Shown here: positions 45,400 to 55,085 of the stretch, in pieces
Position numbering within the stretch: position 1 is the first letter of the stretch
How the letters are laid out: each line of letters opens with the position of its first letter
NCBI GenBank assembly: GCA_964580965.1
Contig: CAZOLZ010000001.1
Span: 1-64,000 of the forward strand
Length of the DNA: 64,000 nt
Direction of reading: 5' to 3'
DNA from: CAIUKX01 sp964580965
Lineage (GTDB): Bacteria > Bacteroidota > Bacteroidia > Flavobacteriales_D > Crocinitomicaceae
Translations under genes and position numbers: made by a program
The notes under the pieces: generated by a model
Seen by the model: the letters and a program-made list of their open reading frames with translations, nothing else
Told to the model about the DNA's origin: nothing
Database searches by the model: none

Positions 45400-46623
45400 C
45401 TATTTTTTTAAGATTTTAAAAGTGTAAATTTTATTATCAGTTCCTGATAGCTTTAGGAAATAGCATCCTTCTTCAAGTTTATGAAGATTGATTTCATTAT
45501 TTTTAGATTTAATAGAAATGTTTTGTCCAGCTAAATCAAATAATTCCATCTTTTCTATTTGAAAATCACTCGAAATTTGAATAATGTCCGATGTTGGATT
45601 CGGAAAGATTTTAATTTCTTTAAACTCATCAATACTTTGTGTTTCTGAACAATTCGCTTCTATGTAGTCGGTAGAGTAAAACTCACTGCAAGAGGAACAA
45701 AACACACTTTTAAAAAAACATGAAGCACGATTAACTCTGAAAACACTTCCCAAATAGTCTACAAATATTCCATGACCACCGTTACTTTGAACAGTTAAAT
45801 CACTACAAACACTACTAGCTATTAATTCTTGATGAATTTTTCTTGAACCATATTGCCCAGTTGAAGAAACATCAATTTCTACAATATCATCAAGCTCTCC
45901 ATGAAATGAAATCATCGGTAACATTTCAGACTGTTCAATAAATGCCCCAACTGTCATTCCCCAATTATTAAAAATTCCTTTAACATTGAAAGTATCTGTC
46001 AAATTATTTCCATTGGTATATAAACTACCCAATAAAGATTGTACTCCTGGAAAAGCTATATTCCATTCAGTTTGCGTTAAGTAAATGCTGTTCAAACAAG
46101 TAAAAGCTCCAGCACTTCCTCCACCAATGAATAACCAAGAATTATCTATTTGGTATTGGTTAGCATGGTTGGTTACATATCTTAGACAAGCATTTAAATC
46201 TTGATTTCCCCTGTAGATTGCTTTCAATAAACCTGTATTATCATTAGCATCATATCCTAAGCGATAATTGATTGTAATTGCAACATATCCCCTCTTGGCG
46301 AATTCACGCGTTACTAATCTCCAATCACTTTTATCTCCTATTAAAAAAGAACCTCCATGCATTAATACAATAACAGGTCTTTTTGAAAGATTATCTTCCG
46401 AATCTTTTGGGTAATAAATGTCAAATTTTAAATCTTGACTTTGATTATCCCACGTTTGAGCGTTACCATATGTAACATTAAATACAGAGTCAATTTGTGA
46501 AGAATTGAAGTAAGCTTTTTCTGTAAAACGATTATCGAAGATACAGTATTGTGCTTGAATTAGTGAGGAGAAAGATATAAAAAAAGAAAGAATTAAAAGA
46601 TTAAAAAATGTCATCTTCATCAT
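45400..46623 (-). CDS. Secreted alpha/beta hydrolase (carboxylesterase-like) with T9SS type A sorting domain
   Basis: A signal peptide (ending SLIQAQ) precedes an esterase domain with the oxyanion motif HGGSF (about residues 89-93), the nucleophile GGGSAGAF (about 165-172), an Asp in HGELDDIVE and a His in NGGHGIF. The last 75 residues or so are a T9SS type A domain (IKIFPNPTSDIIQISS to TFKILKK), predicting secretion. A Cys-rich linker (CFFKSVFCSSC) sits between the two. The substrate is unknown. Its 5' end overlaps the U32 peptidase gene: three possible ATGs (46623, 46620 and 46614) all lie inside that gene's last codons. Confidence 0.88.
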   Translation of the reverse strand: MMKMTFFNLLILSFFISFSSLIQAQYCIFDNRFTEKAYFNSSQIDSVFNVTYGNAQTWDNQSQDLKFDIYYPKDSEDNLSKRPVIVLMHGGSFLIGDKSDWRLVTREFAKRGYVAITINYRLGYDANDNTGLLKAIYRGNQDLNACLRYVTNHANQYQIDNSWLFIGGGSAGAFTCLNSIYLTQTEWNIAFPGVQSLLGSLYTNGNNLTDTFNVKGIFNNWGMTVGAFIEQSEMLPMISFHGELDDIVEIDVSSTGQYGSRKIHQELIASSVCSDLTVQSNGGHGIFVDYLGSVFRVNRASCFFKSVFCSSCSEFYSTDYIEANCSETQSIDEFKEIKIFPNPTSDIIQISSDFQIEKMELFDLAGQNISIKSKNNEINLHKLEEGCYFLKLSGTDNKIYTFKILKK

Positions 46624-48472
46624 ACGTTAATTCAGCATCTTTTTCCCAAATTTCCATTTCACAAGGTTTACACTTGAATTTTAATTTGTATTCATTCATA
46701 CCATGTTTCAACACTAATGGTTCTTTTACTTTTTCACCCATTGTTTCTTTTTGGAATTTTGGACATTTTCCCAATTCATATTTTACACAGTATTTAGTTG
46801 TCATTACACGTGACTTTCCAGGATCCCATTGTAGTTCAAATGCTTTTTCGATTTCTTTTACTCCATGTCTATGATAAAATTGTCGTGCTAAGTCATTAGA
46901 CACATTGTACATAAAATCTAAATTTTCAACAGGGTATGGGTGTGTAGTTTTTTCAATAGGAATTTCTAAGCGGTCGTAGTTCTTAATTCTGTTTTCAATT
47001 AATAAATCCAAAACATTGCGGCGCATTTCATTAATTTTTCCAATTGGTAAAAACCAGTTTTCAGAAAAGTTAATAGCTATTCTATCAACTATAAAAGGAG
47101 TATTGCCAGTCTTTGAGAGATTTTTCTTTAAGCTTTCAAAGTTAGAATCTGGATTTTTAGCTAATTCTTTCGGACATTTAATCGTAAGTTTTTCAGTGTG
47201 TCCATCTTCATCAATCACAGAAAGTTCAAATCCTTTTTCTAATTCGTTTAATGTAAATTGAACACCTATCTTTCGAACGGTACTATCCTCTCTTTCTACT
47301 AAACGATTGAAGGCAGCATCTGAATTACGGTAAATTTCTGTTCCTAATGGTATTTCTTTATGGGTATTTGGAATAATGTGATCTTTAATAGCATGATTGA
47401 TCTGCATTCCATCAGCTTCTCCTTTTTCGTTTAAGAAATACAATCCATCACCATTGTTAAGTTCATCACCATTTTCAATGATATAACCTTTATTGGTCTT
47501 TTCTATAATTTTACCAATGTATTGACCTTTTGATTTGGGACTTTCCCATGATCCAATTTTATTTGCGCGATGATCAACAAAATAATTCGTGTAACCTCTG
47601 TTAAAACTTCGGTCTAATTGTGGATCAAAATTATAAATGATTCTTCCTGATGAAGATTTTCTGTAGTTTGGATTTTCCTTGATAAAGGTTTCCAATTTTT
47701 GATTTAAATAAGCAGTGTTGTTTTTAACATAAATAATATCTTTTAGTCTTCCTTCGATTTTAAAAGAGCAAACACCTGCTTCAATTAATTGTGGTAGATG
47801 GTCTGATAAATCTAAATCTTTAATTGATAATAAATGACTATTTTCAATCAACACTTCGCCATTTCCATCATGTAAATTGTATGGTAATCGACAATTTTGA
47901 GCACAAGAGCCTCTATTGGCACTTCGTTCACCACCTGCAATACTCATGTAACAGTTTCCACTAAATGAAACACATAATGCACCGGAAACAAAGAATTCTA
48001 ACTCTACTTCTGAAGCTTCGTGAATTTCCTTTATTTGGTCTAGGTTTAATTCTCTGGCTAAAACCACACGTTGGATTCCTGCATCTTTCAAAAATTTCAC
48101 GTGTTTAGGGTCACGGTTATTAGCTTGAGTACTTGCGTGTAAAACAATTGGAGGAAGATCCATTTCAAGAATAGCCATATCTTGAATGATTAAAGCATCC
48201 ACTCCAATATTGTATAGAGTATGTATCAATTTTTCACAATCCTCTAATTCGTGGTCATAAAGAATGGTATTTATTACTACAAAAACTTGTGCTTTAAATA
48301 AATGAGCATATTTTACTAATTCAGCGATATCCTTCACTGAATTCGTTGCGTTTGAGCGCGCTCCGTATTGAGGGGCGCCAATATATACAGCATCTGCACC
48401 TGAGTTAATAGCTAACATTCCTTGATGTAAGTTTTTTGCAGGTGCTAAAATTTCAATTTTATTCTTTTCCAT
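46601..48472 (-). CDS. U32-family peptidase-like protein (RlhA/YegQ-type)
   Basis: The 623-residue protein has the U32 core (about residues 1-300: IEILAPAKNLHQGMLAINSG, GADAVYIGAPQYGARS) and the U32 Cys cluster region CVSFSGNCYMS with GSCAQNCRLPY (about 168-200), which in RlhA binds an iron-sulfur cluster. Members take part in RNA hydroxylation or collagen-like proteolysis; the Cys pattern favours the RNA-modification side. A C-terminal Cys-containing extension (CVKYELGKCPKF and KCKPCEME) adds further possible metal ligands. Length and order match Bacteroidota homologues. Confidence 0.85.
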   Translation of the reverse strand: MEKNKIEILAPAKNLHQGMLAINSGADAVYIGAPQYGARSNATNSVKDIAELVKYAHLFKAQVFVVINTILYDHELEDCEKLIHTLYNIGVDALIIQDMAILEMDLPPIVLHASTQANNRDPKHVKFLKDAGIQRVVLARELNLDQIKEIHEASEVELEFFVSGALCVSFSGNCYMSIAGGERSANRGSCAQNCRLPYNLHDGNGEVLIENSHLLSIKDLDLSDHLPQLIEAGVCSFKIEGRLKDIIYVKNNTAYLNQKLETFIKENPNYRKSSSGRIIYNFDPQLDRSFNRGYTNYFVDHRANKIGSWESPKSKGQYIGKIIEKTNKGYIIENGDELNNGDGLYFLNEKGEADGMQINHAIKDHIIPNTHKEIPLGTEIYRNSDAAFNRLVEREDSTVRKIGVQFTLNELEKGFELSVIDEDGHTEKLTIKCPKELAKNPDSNFESLKKNLSKTGNTPFIVDRIAINFSENWFLPIGKINEMRRNVLDLLIENRIKNYDRLEIPIEKTTHPYPVENLDFMYNVSNDLARQFYHRHGVKEIEKAFELQWDPGKSRVMTTKYCVKYELGKCPKFQKETMGEKVKEPLVLKHGMNEYKLKFKCKPCEMEIWEKDAELTYDEDDIF

Positions 48473-48525
48473 AAGTTGTACAAAGATAGGGTGTTAATTT
48501 TATTATATAAAAATAAATTGGTGTC

Positions 48526-49866
48526 CTAATCATAAATTACCTCATAAACATTCACCGCGTTTCCACTGATAATTCCATCTTTACCTTGAGAAGTTGTAAT
48601 CAATTGGTTACCATCTCCTGATAAAGCCATTCCAACTGGGAATTTGGATACCTCAATTCTGAAAACTTCATTCATTGTGGCACTTTCAATTACTGAAATA
48701 ACACCCTCATTATTCACGCAAGCAAAAACATATTTCCCGTTTCGAGTAACTTCAATTGTTCGAACACCTTTACCTATTTCGATTGTTTTCCAATCTTTTA
48801 ATCTAATAACTGTTTTAGAGTTTGCTAATCTTCTAAACGGAATAGAATCTATTTTGATCTTTTGAACAGCCCCATAACGATTGGAACTAGTATACAAATC
48901 ATGATTATTGATTACAATATGTCTTAAATTTAATAAGCTTCCAGATAATGTACCTTTGTATTCTAAATCTTTCAAGTCAATTACGGCAATTCCATTTCCT
49001 CCCATTTTTGCCACGAATAAGAATGTGTTTTCAGGATTAAAAGTTGTTCCTCTTAAACAGTTTCCGCAATCATTATCTCGATCTACTTTTTCTTCAAACT
49101 CAAGTTCCATTTTTTCATCGATGACAATATGTTTGATATATTTAAAATCAAAAATATTAGAAGAATTGATATCAATAATACCAACTGTATTATCTCCCCA
49201 ATGAGTTACAGCTATGTATTTGTTATCATTTGAGCATGCTATCATTTTTGGCAATGGACCTGTTGGAATAACACGTATAATTTCGTCTTTTTCGGTATCA
49301 ATAATCGCTAATGCTGATGGACTTTCAGCATGTAGATCGAAATTTCGTCTATAATAAGTTATCCATAAATACTTTCCATTATGGGACAAACAACCTTCTA
49401 CAGGCTTGCCTTTAAAATGGTTTAGATTTTCACGTTCTTGTTTATATGGATAATCAAAAACTGTCGTTTCATTGTTTTTAAACAAGAATTGATTACTGTC
49501 ATTGAATGAATGTTTGATATCTTTTAATTTCTTTAATGTTCTACTATCATAAACAGTGGTGGTGAAACCTTCAAGAGAATTTACATAAAATTTATCTCCA
49601 TCAGCATTATAAATAACAGATTTAGGAGAGTTAATTGTAGGGTCAAATACAACTGTATCATTATTGATTGAAGGATAATTACTTTGAATTGTTTTTACTA
49701 ATTGAAGTTTTTTAAACGTTCGCCCATGTTTTTTTACTTTAGAAACCCCTTTAATTGTGTCTGTCGTTCTTTCAACAGTGGTGGATATCTTTTTGTTTGT
49801 TTGAGCTTTAGTAGAATTTGAACTTTGGCACGAAAAAAGTAAAAATGTTATAAGAAAAAGAAACAT
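48526..49866 (-). CDS. YncE-like beta-propeller lipoprotein
   Basis: Translation most likely begins at the ATG at 49866 (MFLFLITFLLFSCQSS), whose lipobox LFSC predicts a lipoprotein; an ATG 39 bases upstream would precede the signal by unrelated residues. The 446-residue product has repeats of about 45 residues typical of YVTN/YncE propellers (for example KYIAVTHWGDNTVGIIDINS, KYVFACVNNEGVISVIES). A CGNCLRGTTF segment might bind a metal or haem, but a single CxxC is not enough to claim it. It is divergent from the DUF2851 gene and unlinked to the U32 gene, 53 bases downstream. Confidence 0.8.
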   Translation of the reverse strand: MFLFLITFLLFSCQSSNSTKAQTNKKISTTVERTTDTIKGVSKVKKHGRTFKKLQLVKTIQSNYPSINNDTVVFDPTINSPKSVIYNADGDKFYVNSLEGFTTTVYDSRTLKKLKDIKHSFNDSNQFLFKNNETTVFDYPYKQERENLNHFKGKPVEGCLSHNGKYLWITYYRRNFDLHAESPSALAIIDTEKDEIIRVIPTGPLPKMIACSNDNKYIAVTHWGDNTVGIIDINSSNIFDFKYIKHIVIDEKMELEFEEKVDRDNDCGNCLRGTTFNPENTFLFVAKMGGNGIAVIDLKDLEYKGTLSGSLLNLRHIVINNHDLYTSSNRYGAVQKIKIDSIPFRRLANSKTVIRLKDWKTIEIGKGVRTIEVTRNGKYVFACVNNEGVISVIESATMNEVFRIEVSKFPVGMALSGDGNQLITTSQGKDGIISGNAVNVYEVIYD

Positions 49867-50002
49867 TCTGTCAATTCTTAAATGTTGATAATGAGTAGAA
49901 AGCATAATAAAAAATAATTCACTTCAAAAGTAATAATATCTACTTTGTTTTACTTAAATTAGATATGAAATTTAGATCTAACAGAACCATAACTAATCAT
50001 AT

Positions 50003-51284
50003 ATGAAAGAAAAGTACCTGCATTACCTTTGGAATTCAAACTCAATCCTGTTTCAAAATCAAAAATTAGTTCATGGTGAATCATTTCGGATAATCAATAA
50101 AGGGACTTATAATTTAGGAAGTGGGCCTGACTTTTTGAATGCATGTGTTGAAATTAATGATGTCATTTGGCACGGATCAATTGAGTTNNNNNNNNNNGTG
50201 TAGGACGTTAATCCAGCATTATTTAATATTGCTATATCATCAGTACTTAAATATACTGGTAATCCAACTGAAACCCAATTTTCAGAATGATATATATTAC
50301 TTGACGCATCCTGTATATCTAATGTGGTATCACCATAATCACCAAAATGATTCAGCATATGACAATACGATTTTACATGTTGTTTTAGAGAATGATAAAG
50401 ATGTTATTCAAAATAATCGTTTGATTCCAACTTTAGAAATTTATGAGTTAATTGAAGCTTCACATTTTAAAAAGTTTAATGATGTTGAAGTAATCAAAAA
50501 TCCTATCATTTGTTCAACCCATATTAAAGATGTCGAAAAAATTTATTTGGAGTTATTAAAAAGTAATGTGCTAATTAGCCGATTAAATAGAAAAGTAGAA
50601 GACTACGAAACAAATTTTTTTAAGAATCAAGTTTTGTATAGTCTTTTAGCAAAATCCTTTGGAAAAAAAGTAAATGATGAACAGATGCTTGCTTTGTCGA
50701 ATTTCCTACCTTATAAATTATTGCAAAAAGAAAACTTTGAAAAAATTGATTTATTAATCAATGGAGTAAGTGGTTTTTTGGAAGAATCTGATGTCAATTT
50801 TAAATATTATAAACAAAAGTATGACTTATATAGAATGAAGCCTTACTTTTGGAAAAAGAAAGGTCTCAGGCCAAATTCTTTCCCTGAAAAACAGTTGAAT
50901 CGTTTTATTTTATTTTTAAATTCAAGATTTATTGAAAAGTTTTCCTATGAAAATTCAGTTGAGGAAATTATTAATCAGGTTGAATATAGCTGTGATTCGA
51001 TTTTTTATTTAAAAGGGAAAAATTCTATCATAATGAATGCAATTGTTCCTTTTTTATGGTGGTATGGAGAAAAGTTACGTAACGAAAATTACAAAGAAAA
51101 AGCACTTCGAATTTTAGAAGAATTACCATCAGAGAAAAATGAAATTATTAGCAAATGGAGAAATACAGGTATTGTAATCAAAAAAGCTTATGATTCTCAA
51201 GCTTTATTGGAAATTTATAACGAGTTTTGTTCTAAAAAGCAGTGTTTAAATTGTATTATTGGTAAACAAATATTGAACAGATGA
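50003..51284 (+). CDS. DUF2851-family protein, interrupted by an assembly gap and a foreign stretch
   Basis: The first part (50003-50187) ends in GPDFLNACVEINDVIWHGSIE, the DUF2851 N-terminus. The second part resumes in another frame near 50325 (WYHHNHQNDSAYDNTILHVV, matching the family's WxxHxHxxDxxYxNVILHVV motif) and runs to 51284. About eight codons of the family are missing between them, and roughly 125 bases at 50198-50322 do not belong. DUF2851 has no established function. The full protein would be near 425 residues. The last bases overlap the PspC gene by 4 (ATGA). The gene itself is probably intact in the genome. Confidence 0.8.
50188..50322. other. Assembly gap (10 N) followed by a non-matching stretch
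   Basis: Ten N occupy 50188-50197. The following bases up to about 50322 break the DUF2851 reading frame and look like a contig-end artefact; on the minus strand they read as protein-like sequence (SENWVSVGLPVYLSTDDIAI). Confidence 0.75.
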
Positions 51285-51517
51285 ATTTAATTCAAAAAAT
51301 AGTGTTTTTCTTTGAAATGCGTTCATATGGTGTTTGTACGTGGTTGGCTCGTAAATTAGGAATAAGCACTTCAAAAGTTAGGATTGGTTTTATTTATGGG
51401 TCTTTCATAGCATTAGGATCACCTCTTTTCATATATTTTGCTATGGCTTGGATTTTAGAGCATCAACATTATTTCAAGTTACAAGGAAGGAGGAAAAAAA
51501 CTATTTGGGAACTGTAG
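51281..51517 (+). CDS. PspC-domain small membrane protein
   Basis: The 78-residue protein matches the PspC domain: a short amphipathic start, then GVCTWLARKLGISTSKVRIG and one main membrane helix (FIYGSFIALGSPLFIYFAMA). PspC proteins sense or counter envelope stress, usually with a PspB partner or as a stand-alone; here none is nearby. It overlaps the DUF2851 gene by 4 bases and is followed 3 bases later by the K+ channel gene. Confidence 0.88.
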   Translation: MNLIQKIVFFFEMRSYGVCTWLARKLGISTSKVRIGFIYGSFIALGSPLFIYFAMAWILEHQHYFKLQGRRKKTIWEL

Positions 51518-51520
51518 GGT

Positions 51521-52543
51521 ATGTTAAGATTTAAATTTTTTAGACGAATTTCTTTTTTCTTAACACTCTTATTGATTGTTATTTCATCTGGAACATTAGG
51601 GTTTATGTTTATAGAAGGATGGAGTTTTACTGACTCTTTCTTCATGACTATAATCACAATTTCTACCGTCGGGTTTGGTGCTGTCCATCCTTTATCCTCT
51701 TCTGGAATGATGTTTACCTCAATTTTAATAATCTCAAGTTTTGGTACATTTGCATTTGCAATTAATTCAATTACCAGTTTTTTGGCAGGGGGAGAATACA
51801 AAAAGTTTTTAACTGAAAGAAAAGAAATGAAAGAATTAGATAAACTCAAAAATCATGTTATTATTTGTGGACTAGGTAGAGTAGGAATGCAAGTTGCAAT
51901 GGATTTAAAAGCTCATGGTACTCCATTTGTCATAATTGAAATTGACCGTGATTGTATCAATAATTTTGATAATGAGGATGATGTTATGGTACTTGTTGGT
52001 GATGCAAGTCAAGATGATAATTTAATGAAAGCCGGTATTCAAAATGCAAAAGCTTTAATTAGTTGTTTACCTAAAGATGCAGATAATTTGTACGTTGTAT
52101 TATCTGCTAAGGAGTTGAAAAAAGATTTATTAGTGATTTCAAGAGCATCTAACCAGTCGACAGTTAATAAATTGAGAATTGCAGGTGCACAAAACGTAAT
52201 TATGCCCAATGCAATTGGAGGTTCTCATATGGCCTCTTTGATTTCTACACCAGATGTCGTTGAGTTTATTGATATTATTCGACTTCAAGGTAATCAAGGA
52301 GCAAATATAGAGTCTGTTTCGTTTAATGATTTACCTGATCAGTTCAAGAATATGACTATTGGAGAATTAGAAGCTAAAAAAATCACAGGTGTTACAATTA
52401 TTGGTTTTAGAGGTCCTGATGGAAAATACGTCATTAACCCAGATAACGAAACTGAAGTTGTTCCTCAGTCAAAACTTTTTGTTTTAGGGAACCAAGAACA
52501 AATCATAAAATTTAATAAACTTTTTGGTATAAGTAATGGATAA
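51521..52543 (+). CDS. Two-helix potassium channel with RCK (TrkA) domain
   Basis: Two membrane helices (about residues 10-31 and 62-84) flank a pore with the filter TISTVGFGAVHP (about 44-55; GFG where GYG is usual, and Ala where Asp often follows). A cytoplasmic RCK-N domain begins HVIICGLGRVGMQVAMDLKA (NAD-binding Rossmann), followed by RCK-C (about 255-338). Such channels gate K+ flux with bound NAD or other ligands. The 340 residues match the MthK-like class. It overlaps the next gene by 8 bases. Confidence 0.88.
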   Translation: MLRFKFFRRISFFLTLLLIVISSGTLGFMFIEGWSFTDSFFMTIITISTVGFGAVHPLSSSGMMFTSILIISSFGTFAFAINSITSFLAGGEYKKFLTERKEMKELDKLKNHVIICGLGRVGMQVAMDLKAHGTPFVIIEIDRDCINNFDNEDDVMVLVGDASQDDNLMKAGIQNAKALISCLPKDADNLYVVLSAKELKKDLLVISRASNQSTVNKLRIAGAQNVIMPNAIGGSHMASLISTPDVVEFIDIIRLQGNQGANIESVSFNDLPDQFKNMTIGELEAKKITGVTIIGFRGPDGKYVINPDNETEVVPQSKLFVLGNQEQIIKFNKLFGISNG

Positions 52544-53441
52544 TCAAATTAGAGTATTGATCACAGGTTCAAATGGATTGCTAGGTCAAAAACTTGTAAA
52601 AAGGTGTTTAGCAAAAGGAATTTCTTTCATTGCGACTTCAAAAGGAGAAAACAGAAATCCAGATTGTCCCTCTGATAGATACTTAGAAATGGACATATCA
52701 AATACTTTAGATATTAAAAAGGTGTTTGATTTCTTTTACCCTACTCATGTTATTCATACAGCTGCTATTACAAATGTTGATTACTGTGAAATAAACAAAG
52801 AAGAATGTCACGAGGTGAATGTTGAAGCGGTAAAGAAATTAGTTCAAGTTTCAAATACTTACCATAGCCATTTTCAATTATTGTCAACTGATTTTGTGTT
52901 TGATGGTTTAAAAGGGAATTATAAAGAAGATGATCAGATAAATCCTTTGAGTGTGTATGCAAAATCTAAAGTAGATGGAGAAAAATATGTACAAGAAAAT
53001 GCAAATGATTGGTCGATAACTAGAACAATCATTGTTTATGGAGAAGGCCACAATTTATCTCGATCAAATATAGTTTTGTGGGCTAGAGAAGCTTTAAAAA
53101 CTGGTAATACTCTATCAATAATTGATGATCAATTTAGAGCACCAACTTGGGCTGATGATTTAGCTTACGGTTGTTTAGAGGTGGCTCTAAGGGATAAAAA
53201 AGGAATTTTTCATTTATCTGGTCCTGAAACAATGTCCGTTTTAGAAATAGTTTACAAAGTAGCAGACTTTTATGGTTTTGATAAATCGGTTATAAATATT
53301 GTCAAATCTGACACATTAAATCAGCCAGCAAAAAGACCTCCCTATACAGGGTTTGATCTAGTAAAATCAAGAAGAGAATTAGATTATAATCCAAAGACAA
53401 TAGAACAAACATTAGGTCTTTTATCCGAAATGAAAGATTAA
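52536..53441 (+). CDS. RmlD-like dTDP-4-dehydrorhamnose reductase family SDR
   Basis: The extended SDR has GSNGLLGQKLV (about residues 11-21), HTAAITNVDYCEINKEECHE, the active site YAKSKVDGE (YxxxK, about 145-153) and RTIIVYGEG. RmlD enzymes complete dTDP-rhamnose; this family also includes other reductases, so the substrate is not fixed. It is separate from the rfbB operon and co-transcribed with the K+ channel and PspC genes, an odd pairing. Length 301 is normal. Confidence 0.82.
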   Translation: MDNQIRVLITGSNGLLGQKLVKRCLAKGISFIATSKGENRNPDCPSDRYLEMDISNTLDIKKVFDFFYPTHVIHTAAITNVDYCEINKEECHEVNVEAVKKLVQVSNTYHSHFQLLSTDFVFDGLKGNYKEDDQINPLSVYAKSKVDGEKYVQENANDWSITRTIIVYGEGHNLSRSNIVLWAREALKTGNTLSIIDDQFRAPTWADDLAYGCLEVALRDKKGIFHLSGPETMSVLEIVYKVADFYGFDKSVINIVKSDTLNQPAKRPPYTGFDLVKSRRELDYNPKTIEQTLGLLSEMKD

Positions 53442-53510
53442 AGATTTGATTTTGAGGTTATTTTATTATTGTTATTTTTGTTCACCAGATCAAAAAATCT
53501 AAAAATTACT

Positions 53511-55085
53511 ATGAAACGATATTTATTGAGTGCTATCTTATTTCTATTGTCTTTCCAATTATTTTCACAAGAAAAAGGGATTGATATTATCATTGATGAG
53601 AAAGTAGGACAGTCTACAGGATGGTTTGTAAACTTAATTTTTGCTAATATAGATTTAACAGATGAGATCAGTATTCCATGGGTTTTAATTGTGCTTGTAT
53701 TTGGTGCAATTTTCTTCTCTGTTTACTTTAAATTAATCAATTTTACAGGTTTTTTTACAGCAATAAATATTGTAAGAGGGAAGTATGATAAAATAGAATC
53801 TGAAGAAAATGATCAGAGCTTGGATGAAACTATTGAAGATACAATCAGAGTTGAAAATGATAAAGATCATCATGGTGAAGTGTCTCATTTTCAAGCTTTA
53901 ACAGCGGCTCTTTCTGCCACTGTAGGTTTAGGAAATATTGCTGGCGTTGCTGTAGCTTTGTCTATAGGTGGTCCAGGAGCAACATTTTGGATGATTTTAT
54001 CTGGTTTTACTGGAATGGCTACTAAATTTACCGAATGTACATTAGGGGTTAAATATCGTGATATTGATGACGAAGGTAAAGTGTATGGAGGGCCAATGTA
54101 CTACCTAAAGAAAGGTTTACAAGGGGGTAAATTTCAAAATTTAGGAAAGATATTAGCAGTTATCTTTGCAATAATGTGTATAGGAGGTTCTTTTGGTGGA
54201 GGAAATATGTTTCAAGTAAATCAAGCTTTTAAAATGTTTGAAAGTATTTCAGGAGGAGACGATAGTTTTATACATGGATATGGTTGGGCATTTGGAGTTG
54301 TAATGTCAATATTAGTTGGTGTTGTAATAATCGGAGGTATCAAAAAAATAGCAAATGTAACAGATAAAATAGTACCTTTTATGGTAGGTATTTATGTAAT
54401 AGCATCACTTGTTGTAATTGTTGTGAAATTTGATATGATAGGCTCTGCTTTTAGTTCAATTATTAACGGTGCATTTAAAGCAGAGGGTATTGCAGGTGGA
54501 ATTTTGGGTGTTATGATTCAAGGTTTTAAGAGAGCTGCATTTTCAAATGAAGCAGGTATAGGTTCAGCATCGATAGCTCATTCAGCTGTTAAAACTAAGT
54601 ATGCTGCAAGTGAAGGGCTGGTAGCATTATTAGAACCATTAATAGATACTGTTGTTGTATGTACAATGACCGCATTAGTGTTAATTCTTACAGGAGCTGT
54701 TAATAGTGAAAATGCTGGAATGGATAATGCAGAGGCAGTTTTATTGACATCTTCAGCTTTTGGTTCTGTTATTTCATGGTTTCCATACGTATTAACATTA
54801 GCAGTAATACTATTCGCATTTAGTACAATGATTTCTTATTCGTATTATGGAATGCAAGCTTGGGCATTTTTGTTTGGTAGATCAAAGAAAATGGAATATG
54901 TTTATAAATTTTTATTTTGTTTGTTTATAATCGTTGGATCTGCTGCTACTTTAGACTCGGTTATTGGATTTTCTGATGCTATGATTTTTGCAATGATGGT
55001 TCCAAATATGATAGGTTTATTTTTATTAACTCCAAAAGTTAAAGAAGAATTAAAACGATTTTATTTAGCAATAAATAAGAACTAA
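53511..55085 (+). CDS. Sodium:alanine symporter (AGCS family)
   Basis: The ATG at 53511 (MKRYLLSAILFLLSFQLFSQ) is preferred over a codon 42 bases upstream; the product is 524 residues. About ten to eleven membrane segments carry the AGCS core motifs ALSATVGLGNIAGVAVAL and GFKRAAFSNEAGIGSASIAH, which import alanine or glycine with Na+. Before the first core helix there is an N-terminal signal-like segment and a charged loop (about residues 80-115), common in Bacteroidota members. The HhH gene starts directly at its end. Confidence 0.92.
   Translation: MKRYLLSAILFLLSFQLFSQEKGIDIIIDEKVGQSTGWFVNLIFANIDLTDEISIPWVLIVLVFGAIFFSVYFKLINFTGFFTAINIVRGKYDKIESEENDQSLDETIEDTIRVENDKDHHGEVSHFQALTAALSATVGLGNIAGVAVALSIGGPGATFWMILSGFTGMATKFTECTLGVKYRDIDDEGKVYGGPMYYLKKGLQGGKFQNLGKILAVIFAIMCIGGSFGGGNMFQVNQAFKMFESISGGDDSFIHGYGWAFGVVMSILVGVVIIGGIKKIANVTDKIVPFMVGIYVIASLVVIVVKFDMIGSAFSSIINGAFKAEGIAGGILGVMIQGFKRAAFSNEAGIGSASIAHSAVKTKYAASEGLVALLEPLIDTVVVCTMTALVLILTGAVNSENAGMDNAEAVLLTSSAFGSVISWFPYVLTLAVILFAFSTMISYSYYGMQAWAFLFGRSKKMEYVYKFLFCLFIIVGSAATLDSVIGFSDAMIFAMMVPNMIGLFLLTPKVKEELKRFYLAINKN

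Noticed and set aside
49083..49110. CxxC in the YncE-like lipoprotein as a haem site
   Set aside because: The residues read CGNCLRG, without the CxxCH His required for covalent c-type haem.
50107..50358. A minus-strand open frame over the second N run
   Set aside because: It spans the gap and overlaps true DUF2851 sequence at its front; only its central part is protein-like and probably comes from a misjoined fragment.
53469..53510. Upstream start for the alanine symporter
   Set aside because: It would precede the signal-like N-terminus with unrelated residues; ATG 53511 is better.
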